Below, piece by piece: positions 35,066 to 48,884 of a stretch of 64,000 bases of DNA. Under the pieces are notes generated by a model. The model searched no databases. It was not told the DNA's origin and worked only from the letters and a program-made list of their open reading frames with translations. The translations under genes were made by a program, and so were the position numbers. Position 1 is the first letter of the stretch. The number at the start of each line of letters is the position of its first letter. This DNA comes from Pampus argenteus (taxonomy: Eukaryota; Chordata; Actinopteri; Scombriformes; Stromateidae): assembly GCA_036937835.1 (NCBI GenBank), contig CM072878.1:18270501-18334500 (forward strand). The letters are read 5' to 3'.

Positions 35066-37089
35066 GGCAACTGGGACATGACCCTGCTCTTTAATCCGAA
35101 GGTACAGGTGAGGTGACTCCACGCTGGTGGATTTGTGAGAAAAGGTTTATTTTCCCTTTGATCCTCCAGTGGTAATCTGTTCTTCCTAATTCCACATCCT
35201 CGGAGATGTTTCTTGTCCTCTTTCGATCTCTGTGTTTTTTCCTCTTGTTTTTTGAACATAGAAATATGCAGATAAACAGATGTTATTCCCTTTTTTTTTC
35301 TCTCTCTCGCTCTCCCGTGTTGTCTGAGGAGTTGAGTGAGGCTTTTTGTGAAGTGAGACAAACCCGGGAGTTACTGCGGAAGAACAAAAGAGGGAGAGAC
35401 AAAGAGAGGGAGAAAGCAGATATTAAAGACAGAACACAGACTGCGCCTCGTGTTTTCACCAACAGAGAATGAATAGAACAAATAATAGGGAGACATCTAC
35501 AATATAGCTTATCATGGGAGGAATTGTCAAAAAAATCTTTGAGAAGTATCAGAACTTTTGTGTCACTGCTCACATCAAATCCCACATAATCCCTGAGCAG
35601 ACATTTTGTCAGAAATCAAATCCGTGCACCAAAGGCAGGTGGAAGCGGATTTCTATAATTAATGGTTTCAGGAGGTGGTATGGAAATATTAACAAAAACA
35701 AAACATGCCACATAAAGTAGGACAGTATTTCTACCTTTACAGGACTGCATTTATAATACTGAATAAATCAGAAATCACTGTAGCACCATCATCAATTAAT
35801 CATTCAATTAGTAAAATGACTACAGGAAACATGATCTTTGCATATCTGCATCATGGTGAATGTGATGAATACTGAATAGTTTCAGTGTTTCCATGAGTAT
35901 TATTCATAAGTGTGTATGGATGCACCGATGTCATATATATAGTGATACATGTGTTTGTTTTCATGGAAAAAAAAATAACAATAAAACTAAATATCAGTGA
36001 TTGTTATTTTAAACATTGATGTCAGTATCAGCCCAGAATTTCATTTCAGTGCTTCCCTGAATTTAAGTGATAAATAAAAGAAGCAAATCGTCACATTTAT
36101 GAACCGATGTCGACGTACGCTCAAATGTTTAATTGGCTTATCGAGAGATAGTACAGCTTCCACAGCCATGGTTTCAATATTCACGAGTGGGATTCAGTAT
36201 TTGTAGAACAAATAGTGACAAACACGGTCAGAATAGTGTGATCATTAGGAGGAAGAAAAAAGAAAAAAGCACCAGATATCCTTTTGGCTTTAAAACCACA
36301 AACCTCTGTTTACACAGTGTGAAACAATGTTTAACAGGAAACGGTCTTTCAGAGCAAATTAAGCTAACAATTCTTTGCAGATGGAAGAAGTGAAAGTAAA
36401 AGAAAAAAAAAATCACCTCCAACGTATAAAAACAACATCCTCTTCCTGACAGGAAGCGACAGGGTTTACAGGACACGAGCTCTTCAGGTTTTAATCACAC
36501 CATCAGAGACAGAGGCCTCCTGTCATCTCAGCCATTTATTAACAACAATTATATATATATAAAAAAGTTATAACTATTAATACGACACTGATATATTGAT
36601 TCAGGAACATATATCTTTTAATTAAACGCATACTTATCAAAGCGATTAACAATAAGAGGCTGAATCCACTAAGCAGCGCCACTTATTGCAGCTGCATACA
36701 CACAGTGGTGGGACTGAAATGCTAATTTCAGACCTGTGCGAGCATAGCACTGCATGCTCTGGGGACTGGAGAATGGTAGCAAATGGTGCAGTCTACATTA
36801 ACACTAATAGATGGCCGGCTCAAGTCAGGCTCCACCAGCCGGGTGCGGCAGAGAGACTTTCCTTCTCTTCTGCAGGTTATTCAGACCTGAATAACCTTAA
36901 ATAAGGACATTGAGCAATCTAGATGTGGTTATTAATGATGATAGTTGTAATGATGGGACTTTGACACGCTGAGCATCCTCACTTGGCACCGTAAGAAAGG
37001 AGACAGAAGCAGGGGGGGGACAGAGAACGAGTATGAGAGAGGGATTATTAATCTGATGACTGTATGGCTGCAGGCAGAGAAGGGAATTA

Positions 37090-37562
37090 TCAACACTACA
37101 GTAATAGATGAATACTGAACAGCTGCAGAGAGAAAGAGAGGAAAAAGAAAGAGGGAAAGAAAGAGTGAGAGAGGAGATAGAGATGGAGACAGATGGAGGG
37201 ACGGTTGAGTGAAAGGGATGATGAGGTATAAATAGTGGGAAGAGCAGAAAAGAGATCAGTAGTAAAAGAAAGAATAAAAAAAGTGGAAGAGGGAAAAGAA
37301 GGAGGAAGAGAAAAGGAGAAACATTAATATTAATAATCTCTCGTTCAGTGAGAGAGAGAGAAAGAGAGAGAGTGGTGGTGGTGGTGGGGGGGGGCAGGGG
37401 GGGGGGGGGTTCAATGGAGAGATGAATATAAAACAGACAGAGATGAAGGGAGGGGAATGACAACACAGAGACGAATATAAAACAGAGAGCGACGGAGAGA
37501 GATGGAGGCAAAAGACAATACCGAAGGGATGAATATGAAACAGGTGGAGAGAGAGAGGAGGA

Positions 37563-37612
<50 letters not shown>

Positions 37613-37640
37613 GAAGAGGAGGAAGAGGAGGAGGTTTCTC
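37090..37640. repeat. Purine-rich (GA) low-complexity tract
   Basis: Over 500 bases dominated by A and G on the plus strand, with a pure (GA)n run at about 37567-37610 and a (TGG)/poly-G run at 37372-37410. A 276-codon open frame on the minus strand here is a Ser/Leu/Pro-rich artefact. Confidence 0.9.
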
Positions 37641-37801
37641 GAGTGCAGGACAAGTGGGGTTGGATGGGCGGGGGCAAGATTGATCAATAATGCGTACGCA
37701 GTAGTTCAATGACATTAAAACACACACACAAGGACACTATGATAAATCATATCGGCAGCAACATCTGTGGTCGCCAACCGCCGTGAGACGGCAACTGCAT
37801 C

Positions 37802-37835
<34 letters not shown>
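37802..37835. repeat. (ATC)n trinucleotide repeat
   Basis: About 11 ATC copies. They produce poly-His, poly-Ser or poly-Asp frames that are not supported as coding. Confidence 0.95.
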
Positions 37836-39155
37836 CTCCGGCAACGATGCAACTGCTCGTCATCCGCGTCCCGACACACAGCAGTGGATAAAGAGGCACT
37901 CAAGTGTTATTTTTGGATCGACTCTCGCCTTTTTTTTATGTATTTTAATTTCCAGCCACCTTTTTTTTTTTTTTACCTTCTTCTTCTTCTATTTTTCCCC
38001 TGCCAGTGAGAACTAAGTGCGAGCTATTTCAGGTAGACAGCATCTGAGTGGAGAGGAAAAGGTGCAAAAAAAAAAAAAAAAAAAAAGAGAGGCTGAGGTT
38101 AAGATGGTAGCTCAGATGTTAGAGAGGACTGAGACTAGCTGACAGCTAGTTAGAGGCTCGCTGCCGTCCACATGTTACAAGTCTCTACCTGTGACTCCTT
38201 GCCTCCTTCTTTCCTTCTTTCCTTCTTTCCTTCTATAACAGCAGGAACACTTTCTTCCTCTCTGCAAACTCTTGTGCGAACTCCCCCACCTTTCCCCTCC
38301 CTTCCCCTCTGCCTTACACCTCCTTCCTCCCCGTTTACCACACATTTCCTGGACCTCCATTCCCCCCCCCACCAGTGTCCAGTGACGGGGGTAAACGCTG
38401 CACTGACCTCACAGTTTGATGAAAGATTAACCTGCTACAGTGATGCATATTAACCCTTAACCCCCCCTTCAGCCTTCGTTCTCTTTCCGCCGCACACAAA
38501 CACGCCGCAGCTTCCTTTACCCCCTTTTGCTCTCTCTCTGCATTCAAATCTTAGCCAACAGGGTTACCATGGTTACCTATTCACCACAGTCTCCCGCTCC
38601 GTCCAGCTGTATCCCACCAATTCCACCTCCTCCTCCCTCATTAGCACCCTATACACACTCCTATACAAAATGGCACGGACCAAACACGAGTGTGAATGAC
38701 ATCAACACTACAGAAACCATGAGGCCGCGTTCGGCGTTGATGCTCCGGCTGTGATTTACAGTGAGGCTAAAATACACCTTCATTTGTCCAATGTGTGTCG
38801 CCGCAAATGACAAGCAGCCATGAATAATGAGAGCAAAGATCAGCATCATTTTTCCTGTGAGTGATGATGCAGTTGCGAATTAAAAGGTAAGTAAATTGAT
38901 ATTAAGGCAAGTTTTTCTTAAAAAAAAAAAAAGGATTAATTAAAGGACAACGTGTGTTTGCAGAAGTTTAGCTTCTTAAAGGTTATTTCACGAGCAACGT
39001 CTGTATACGTGGACGAAGCTCAGTTCGCGACATTTAAATCGAAACACGTCATCACGTCTTGTGGCATTTCTTTAGGTTTCCAGCCCACTCAACTCAATCA
39101 CACACAGCTCTGATGAAGCAGATGAGTTCAGTTTTTGAGTGTTAAACTCTTAAAG

Positions 39156-39605
39156 GAGACATATTCTGCACATTTCCAGGTCTATACTTTTATTCAGGGG
39201 AACTACTGGAATATCTTTGCTTGATTTACAGTCTTAAAAACAATCCTTATTTATCATCTACTGGTTCTTTATCCTCATTTCAGCCTCTGTCTTAAACTCA
39301 AACAGCTCCTGTCTCTTTAAGGCCCGCCTCCTGAGGAGCCCACTCTATTCTGATTGGCCAGATCCCAGAAGCAAAAAACTATAATAGTAGAATTTCACTT
39401 CTTAAAAAAAAAAAATTATTATATTATTATTAATATTCTTTACTTGAAATATTAGCTTCTCAAACACGTCCGTACACGTTCGAGTCCAAATCCGATCTGA
39501 AAAACGCGAGCGGACAGCGTGAGAGAACAACGTTAGCAACAAAGGCTACGGACCGAGCGGCCATTTTTGAGCAACGATGTGACATCATCACGAGGAGGAA
39601 GTAGT
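39156..39605 (+). repeat. Interspersed repeat, fuller copy of the family at 1390
   Basis: It opens AGGAGACATATTCTGCACAT and ends near GACATCATCACGAGGAGG. It keeps an internal part (GGCCCGCCTCCTGAGGAGCC, TCTGATTGGCC) that the copy at 1390-1745 lacks or has lost. There is no coding capacity. Confidence 0.6.
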
Positions 39606-41425
39606 ATACGTCTTCCTCATATTGAATTTAGTTCAAAATAATTGACATTTTTGCCATTTTTGCTTAAACACTTTTTGCATTCTGTGACTTGCTAACAAGG
39701 ACGCTTTAACACGCTTTAACGTGCTTTTTGAGTCAAACATATTTAATGTTGTAGAGACTTTCAGGAGCTTTAATTACACAATGTAAACTCCTCATTTTGC
39801 CATTAACCATTTTTCATTGAAAGCTATGCAGTTTAAAACTTTTTAATGACTTTTTTTTTTTTCCTCCTACAGTTCTGGCGAGCCATTGGTTTTCATTAAT
39901 TTCTCTTTGAAAATTCAATTATGTGACTGAAATTGCCTTATTTTGTGCACTACATCAAGTCTCCATTAATGTGGAATAATCCAGAAAAGTCTGGACGGCA
40001 TTAACTTACAACAAAGGTGAAAATTAATGTAGAGTTTATGTTCAACGTGAGCGATTGCAGACAAAATAAAATCAAACAGTTTGGCTATAATATGAGTAGT
40101 TAATAGCAGATTAAAACGTACAAAAAACACTGGTTTGGTCCTTTAAATGTAAAAACAAAAATACATAATTTATGTTTAATCGTCAGCACTTAATGTTTCC
40201 AGTATTTCTCTTAAATTTTCCCTGGAGTGGCTTTAAATTTAAAGATTTTCCTCCACACTGTTTTACAGCATTATATTCTCTGTTTCATAAAATATTAATC
40301 AGCATTTTATTTTTATTTTATTTTATTTTGAAGCTGCACAATTATATCAAATGAAAAATTCTGGATGTCCTGCACATTTTACACAGACAGTATTTCCCTG
40401 CAAATCAGCCATAAATCAGCATAACTTTTACTGTCATGACATGAATTTAAAATAAACTTTTGTGCATGTGAGTAATGCTTGGTTGCCCAGTATGAATCTT
40501 TAATGCTTGACTTGCCAGAGGCTCCGCAGGGTTGAAAAGGTTAAAAGACCTCTATCTTCATGTTTTTGATCCTAGCTGCAATGATGTATCCTGCAAATTT
40601 TATTTCATAAAGATTTATGTCAGCCTCTAAAGGTTGGGTAATTGAGTTTGGATAATTTTACCCTCCACTACATCTCTGCCTGTAACCACAGGACTATGAT
40701 GTAACAGCGGCGGGTTGGGAAAAGAAGCAGGATTTTACGTTTCTCTCTCCACCAACCGAAAAAAGCAGCAGGTAGCAGAAGCAAGCGATCATCAGAAGCA
40801 TATACTGGCCTTGACTGGACTGTAAAGCTTTTTTTTTATCTGGTAGAAAAAGCGAGAGACAGAAATAAGCAGAAAAGACACGCTGACAGTCAGAACCGGT
40901 GTGGAGCTGAACAGACAGGAACAGGAATACACTCGTTCCCCTCAGTGTCCTGTCTGCAGATCAGCATGGAGGCCCATCAATAATGACTCGGCACACACCG
41001 CGATGGCAGCTCAAGCAGCCACGAGAAAGGCTCGTCGTGTTGGTGTCGGTGTGCGTCGGGGAACAGAGCCATGACCTTTATGACCTTTCCTCATCGCGAT
41101 GACATTTGAGGCTCTGCTGACAGTCAACACGTTGAGCTGTTAGCTGTTAAAACGGGGACAGTTTCACTCAATTTACTGAATCAATTCAATCAATTAGCTT
41201 TTTATTAAAATTCAGTTAGCGGTGGTCCATGTCTGATATGATGGATTTGATACCATTTTTCTGATCAATATTAGTATTGATTAACTACGCCGTCTTGAAA
41301 TGCTCCCATGTGAACATTGAAACAGGTTTTGTCCTCCTGACAGACTTGAAAAATGGTGAAGCTGTCCTTTAATCTGAACAGAATTTAATGCACGAGTATC
41401 CACAGGAAGCAGCAGTCACTTAGAT

Positions 41426-41456
41426 GTTTGTTGTTGTTGTTGTTGTTGTTGTTGTT
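41426..41456. repeat. (GTT)n trinucleotide repeat
   Basis: About ten GTT/TTG copies in intergenic DNA. Confidence 0.95.
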
Positions 41457-43910
41457 TCTCTCTGCTTCGATCTAAACAGCATCAATATCGGCCTTAACAG
41501 CCCACATAATAGATACCAATAAAAAACACATCGCACACGTGTGTAAACGGGGGCGACGCTCGTGGTGTCACCGTTCATTACCCGGCAGGCGGTTTGTGTG
41601 CCGGGGTAAAGAAGAGGGCAAGTGTAAGAACCCAGATCCACCTCCTGCCTCGTTCCCTCCAACCCGTCTGTCTCCCACTTCATTATGAATGCCAACAGCG
41701 ATGAGTGGATGTCTCCTCACAAACTGACACAGTCTTGGCACCTTGAGGCATCGCTAGGGGGCAAAGTCTCTGGGGAAAAGTGTGTTGAAGAGAGGATCAT
41801 CCGCTTTCTCCTTTCTTTGTGGGGATTCTGTTGAAAGACGCTCCAGCCTCGTCTCTAATGGACTATAACACATTTCTGGATTCTTGTCCCGATGGGAAAC
41901 TTACACCAAAAAATCATCCGTGTGTCCCACTTTACACAGTCTGTGAGTCTGATAGCGACGGTAACTCGTTTTAAATGGACGTGGCAATAAATCAAATGTG
42001 ATTATTAGAATATATCCAGGTTGAATCAGAATGAAACATTAAACATTTTATATAAATATTAACGTGTTTATTTTACCTCATTAAAATCCTCTTTGTTAAA
42101 ACCCAGAATCTAGAAGAACGTGCATCCTCGGTCTATGTGCACTATGTCTATGTGCACTGGAGGATTCATGTTTTTGGACCTCGATTTGCACTTTTTCCAT
42201 CAGTGGATGAAGCACTGGAAGCTCAATCGCCTTGATTTGAATAATGCTAAAAGCTTATGCAGCTTAAACCTGCATTCATTGATTTTTATTTATTTATTTT
42301 TTGGTCATGTGGAGATATCATCATCTTTTCACTTCATATATATGGCAAAAATGTTAATTAACAGTTTCCAGCAGATATAAACGGCATGAATATAAGTCAA
42401 ATATTTAAACGCTCTGTTTCTGCTAAATGCTCCACTATGTTCACCAGCTAGTCTACAGTAACCGTGTCAACAGCAGGTTTTTAGAGCTCAGCTGCACCGC
42501 TGTGGCCTGTTGCAGGAAAGTTACAGCCGGACAGATAAACAATGAGCTGAAACTCACAGTAAAGCTCCGTAAAGCCGAGAGGAGGAGCTGCTCTGTAGGT
42601 TCATCACTACGAGCCTCGACCAGCACATCACACACACACCGACAGACCGTCCGGCTGATTGTAGCAGCTTTAAAAAATACAATTGCATAATAAGCATTAA
42701 ACATCCAGTAGTTTATCAGGGACATGTAGAGTTTTCTCATCATTTAAAAGTCATTTGACCTGCAGACAAATGTCCTCTGAATACCAGACCAGCTCAATCA
42801 TAATTCCTCAAAGTGATTCAGCTTCCCAAAGAGGCCGGCCCCTCCAGTGAACTGCATTTAAACACAAAGCACCAAACCAAATCAGTCTCATCTCACTGCT
42901 CCTTATTAGAAGGGAATATGACGGACCACAATACAATCAGCTGCAGTGAATGTCTTTCACTTTCCCAGACGTTAATTTCTGCAGGCCTTCCTGTGCCGAG
43001 GCGGAGCTGCTCTATCACAAGTGTGATCTCCGTGCTGCGCAGCTCATAAGGAGCAGCAGACAAATTTAGGATATGATAAATCAGCGCTAATATGATTAGC
43101 CTCAGTGTCTGCTGGTTAACATGAAACAACCACTATATTTTCACTTAGCAGGCGCTCCTCATGTAGTCTGTAATCTCTTGTTTGTCCGATCCAGGGAGAA
43201 AATTAAAAAAAAAAAAAGAACAAACACACACAGAGGATATTTCAGATTTAAAATAAATAATAATAATAATAATATCAGTTGTTGCCATAGTCATGTCAGA
43301 TGGTGCCACAGACACAGTTTCACCATCATCATCATTATAATCCCATCCAGACTTTCCACAGTCTGTTAGCAACCAGCATTCATTTTTAGCCCAGTCTGCT
43401 CATCTTCACACTCAGCCCCGTCCTGGTCCCAGGGTAGTCCATCACACTTAAAGCTTCCGCTCTTCACAGCCACTTAGAAACATTTAAAGCATTTCACTAA
43501 CTGCCAGACAAAATTGACTTAGGAAAGAAAGACCAGGGGGGCTTTAAAAAAAAAAGATTCTGCATCAGGACACAGAAGCTCTGATTTAATGGGAAAAAAA
43601 GAAGTAGCCGAGTCATGCAAAGGGGTTTTCTCTTTCTAATGATGGAGGAGCGGAAGGGGTGGGGGCGGGGTATGACAGAAGATGTTTGTGAATAGTTTTT
43701 AAAGGGGGAGTGTTGGGAGGGTGGGAGGGGGGGGTGCTGCTGTGTTGCATTGTGCTGGATGGGAGAGAGGAAGCCCCGTGCTCACCCACTTCCTTCCCTC
43801 TGTCTCCTCTCACGGCCTCCTCCGCTGTGTTTACCCTCCCACCCCCCGGCACTGAAAGGAAGCTGGACGAGCGCTGGCCTCGCTGGTGAATGAAGGCCTG
43901 ACGTCACATG

Positions 43911-44016
<106 letters not shown>

Positions 44017-46474
44017 TAAGCAGTGTGACTAATAGCGTACTAACGTCCTTTGTGTTGCCGGAGTTACACCTGATTCATGTCTGGCTCCCAGGGGAAGGAG
44101 CCCCCCCACCCACACACACCCACACACACACACAGATTATTGAAATATTCAGAGATGGTAGATGTTAGTGCAGGTGAATCAATGATGCCAGTCAATACAC
44201 ACACACACACACACACACACACAGCGACAGGGATTTAAGGACAGGGGTGTGTTATGCCACCATGGTACCAGATTCAGGTGAAAACACTACTATTATCCTG
44301 GATATTGGTTTCTCTCTCCCTGATATTGTACACCGTGGACTGTATGTTTAAGTAGAAACGTATTTTGGCGTCCGCCTGCAGATTGACTCGATCTGTGTTC
44401 GATAGCTGGCGTCATTAAATGGATGAAGACCAGTTTGTGTTGCTTTTTCATGTGATGTTCCACATCCTGGGATTCGTTTTAATATAAGACATCAACACTC
44501 ACAGATATGCAACCTTATGAATCCTTATCAAGTACAGAGCTGAAGTGATTATTTCATTTAATCAATTAGTGGATCAATAGAAGATGAATGTTGGATTTTT
44601 TGCACAAAATTCACTGATCCAATTTGCACATTCTGCTTTTTGCTTTTTGGGAAACTTTGCAACCAATTAGTGTTCAAGAAAGTTTATTTATTTATTTATT
44701 ATTTATTTATTTATAATTTTGTAGAAACAACCAGTTATAATGATAAATGTTTTTATACATTTTTGAATATTTCAAATCATTTCATACCAGATCATTGTTT
44801 TTGATGCATATCTGGACGTAGATGAGAAATTAACATTCATATATAATTTATATACATCATTTAATCTACACATTTTAAATGTATATATATAATTTACATT
44901 ACGTATATTTTAAATATACATGTTTTAAATGATTCATTTAGAGTCTAGTTAGTGGTTACTAGAGGACGTATTAATCTATAAAGTCACCGGCCGCTTTTCA
45001 TCATAAATATTTAATTTTGAAAGGAAACGTGTCAAATTACAGAAACTAGATGCTCTCTGAGTCCCATTTAAACTCATCTAAATACCTGCATTAAATTGCA
45101 TTAGGATGGATTACAAGAAGATTATACGCTTATCAATATTTCCTTAAAATAAAATGTCAGAAGACAACAGTGATTTCTCCTATAACAAAGAACATAATAA
45201 TGATAATAATAATAATAATAATTAAAAAAAAACAAAAAAAAAACTTTAAAGGACAGAAGTACAAAGTGATTTACTTTAAGTTCAGGATGAAATATTCTGC
45301 ATAATAAATTAATTAAATAAATAAATGCAGAATAAATAAAATGAGCAGAATATATTAGAAATAAAAAGTGAAAGATGACATTAAATTAAAGGCTTATTTT
45401 TTTAAAAACTTTTTGTTTTCATAATATCATGTTCCAGTTGTAATAAATATAACATATTCCTAATATGGTTAATGCACGTTTGATGTCTTATGATGCCGTG
45501 TTACCCCCTGAGCTAATCTGTCATTTTGTACTCCTCAGCTGAACGTACAGAAGGTCAATTGAGCTTATGATTGTATGATAAACTATTAATTAGACAGAAA
45601 CTCCTCCCCGTTTCACTTATTAAGCCTCCTGATGTGATGTCATGGCAGGACATGCAGCCTCAGATAACATAGTTTGGTTATTGGAGCAATACAATACGTG
45701 CTTATTTTTAGAAAAAAAAAACAGCCTGATGAGGTTTCTTAAAACCCCAGAATTCATCGTTCCACATTTTAATCGCCACTCATCCTTGTCAAATAGGATA
45801 TACTGCAGCCCCAGTGTGCACTGTGCTCGTCTTCTACCTCGCCCTCCCACTCAAAATGTCCAAAGACGCGCCGTTGCTCTCATTAGGATGCAGGATGCAG
45901 AGAGAAGCACTGATCTATTCACAATTGCTCCTACAGGAGCGGAGGACCTCCCCCTCCTTCAGTGGGGGTCGAGAGCTGCAGATTAAAAGTCACTGTGTTC
46001 ATCATCCTGCTAAAGCATTCCCATTAACAGACATTACATTACCTACCCCACATGTTGGGGTGGGGTGGGGGGCTTCATACCACTTGTCATGACATGCTGG
46101 GATAAAAGTCTTTTTGGTGTTAACATCTTCACGTTCTCGACACTCAGCTCTCAGCTTCAAGTGAAATCCGGTTATTACAGTCCGTTCTCTGCTGGTCGGA
46201 AAGCTGATTTTTTTGAACAATTAATCCGTATTTAAGGTTGTTAAATGTGTTGATACACTCGGTTCCTGCGCGCTGAGGGGGAAACAAAAGCCAGCAGCTA
46301 ATCAAAATGTCCCTCAGCCATTTGCAGAGCAATGTAAACGCCAGTTTTCTGGGTTGCTCTAAAACCTTTTCCAGCGTTTCTTAGTTTGTTTTTGTTTTTT
46401 TTAATTTTGCTCCGAGCTGTTTTGAAGAGGAGAACTTGCTTTTGCCTTTCAGTCTTTTCAAGCTGCCCAGGAGA

Positions 46475-46476
<2 letters not shown>

Positions 46477-46528
<52 letters not shown>
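46477..46528. repeat. (GT)n microsatellite
   Basis: About 26 uninterrupted GT copies. Confidence 0.97.
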
Positions 46529-46531
<3 letters not shown>

Positions 46532-48188
46532 GCCTTTTTTGGGGGGGTCAAACTATGGCTTGTATACTCTGACTCCGTGTGATTGTTTGCGTGTGTGTTT
46601 GGTGACATTTCTGTGATGGGGTCAATCTACGCTGCCTTCAGTGTGTGTACCGTGTGATAAAAATGTTTCTTCTTTTTTTTATTATTATTTTTTAGTTTAT
46701 GTGCCACATCAATAAGCAGGACTGGGTTACTTCACAACTTCAGGGTCAAACATATGATATATGTATATATCAGTTATCTCGAGGCTTTTTCTGAAATAAT
46801 TAATTTTTCACATGTACTGTACCTTTATTTGGATGATATTACTTTCCTGATATATGACAGGAAGCATTTATTATTATGTTTTGGGTGGAGGTGGAGAACT
46901 GGAGATGAGTGTTTTCTTTCTTGGATTATTGATGCATTAAAATGATTGTTGCATGATAACACTGAAGCATAACAGCAGTATAACACTGGCTGGCTGTCAA
47001 ATCAACGTTATGCTTTTAACACACTCTTCTTCCTCTGCTTCATCTCGGCCAGATTTTCTTGTTGCTTTTGAATGCAACATTACTTTGATCTCACATTTTG
47101 TCTCAGCAGCGCGTGGATGCAACCACACGTACCTGACACAATTATTTCAAATCATTTTTAGTCATTTATTCCTTCACAACGATGCATCATAATATCGTGT
47201 ATTTGAATGTTTTTACTTGTTTTTGGGATGTGTGATGTCATATCCGAAGACAAATTTCTACTTTTTTGCTACAAAGATGGAAAATAAAGTTGTTTTGATT
47301 TTGATTATTATAAAATGATAGATTTATAACAGTTTATCTTATTATTCAGTCAGGTTTTTATATATTTATTACTTCTCTATAAACATCTTCTGCACCTTCT
47401 TGCTCATTTATTTGTGTGTTATACACTTCAGCATTTGCACTGCAGATTTATGATATTCACTACTTAGGTGGTGCAAAGCCCCAGTGTGTGTATTCTTACT
47501 ATTAAATATAAATCTAAGAGTTGGCGGAGGCTGGTGTGCTGTGTACACAGCTCGCTGATTCTCTAATTGGAGAGGGGAAGTCACTTAGTTTCGACAACAC
47601 TGAGCAACAGCAGCACTTTGGAGTTAAGAGGTGCACGTTTTAGAGCCAACATGAAGTCTCACTCACTTCCACCGAGCACAGTCACTCCACCTGAGCACCT
47701 TTTAAACACACTTGCAACGAAAAAAGTAATCTCATTACAAATATTCATACGCTGCTCAAGGTCAAGGTCAAGGTCAGCAGTGCAGAACAAACGGAGCCTC
47801 TTCTCATGCTTCTCGTCATAGAAAAGGAAATAAATATGAGAATATTAACAAATCAAAACTTCTGCTGCTACTGTGAATATACATAAAGAGAAGTGACACG
47901 CTGCACTGAACAGACAAAATAACTTTACAGACATGCAGGAGTTGTGCAGCATCAGCAGGACTCTGCAGTATATACAGCAACAGAGTTTATACCGTCACAG
48001 GAATCAGTGTTTAATTAGGATTTCACAGGTGAAAATAAATAAATAAATAAATAATAGAAAGAAGCATTCAGACAGTGTGGCGCAACATGTGGAGCACAGG
48101 TGGAAACGCTTTAATGACGTGTCCATCTCTGGTTCCACCACTGTACACGAGACCTTACCTTTTAGTGTAGAAATGGCAGTCTTTTTAC

Positions 48189-48212
48189 AAACAAACAAAC
48201 AAACAAACAAAC
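48189..48212. repeat. (AAAC)n tetranucleotide repeat
   Basis: About six AAAC copies. Confidence 0.9.
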
Positions 48213-48870
48213 AGCGTGTGCATGCATGCTTGATAAACAACACTGTCTTGGCCCACATCTATTCAGGCCTCGCCCCAGCCTTCCCTATGAGTGACACGCT
48301 GACTAATACACAGACAGATAAACACTCACACTGACAAACACGATAAGGCTTTGCCCAAGAAACACTGACACGGACTGACTGATGGACGTCTCCATGGAGA
48401 CCAGTCACCAAGACATTGACACAATGTCTCTCGTAGCCGAGCGCCGTGCCAACTAAATCAGAGAGGTGAGGGAGAGAGGAGAGATAACGAGTGGAAGCAC
48501 ACGGTTCACCGGCAGTGTTGAAATATTCCAGCGTGAGCGTGGATGCGGTGCAGATCTGGTCTAACAGGCCACGTGATTTTTTTTTTTTTTTCCTGCCCCC
48601 CCGATCTGCTCCTCACACACCTCAGTCTCGCCCCATCACTCGCACCTCTCCATCACTTCTTCTCCTTTACACTCCTCTCCATCCCGTCTGCTCCTCTGCT
48701 CGCTCCCTTTCCTTCGCTACACCTAAGGCATGTTTATTTCCACACCTCACCTCCTCTGCTGATTTCTCCACCCTTCTCTTCTCTGCGGGTTCTTCTCTCC
48801 ACCCCTCTCTCTCTCTCTCTCTCTCCATCTCCCACGCTGTGCGAAATGGAAGCTCTCACAGAGACCTGAG

Positions 48871-48884
48871 GTTGCCATAGTAAC
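48871..48884. promoter_or_regulatory. RFX X-box motif
   Basis: GTTGCCATAGTAAC is a full match to the X-box consensus. A second partial copy (CTGCCATAGTAACC) follows at once, giving a tandem arrangement about 14 kb upstream of lrrc4b coding exon 1. Confidence 0.45.

Noticed and set aside
35066..35122. N-terminal extension of lrrc4b from position 35122
   Set aside because: The codon at 35122 is GTG, not ATG. The ATG at 35065 is followed directly by a good signal peptide.
36897..37727. 276-codon open frame on the minus strand
   Set aside because: The product is almost all Ser, Leu and Pro from the GA/CT tract, with no domain or splice support.
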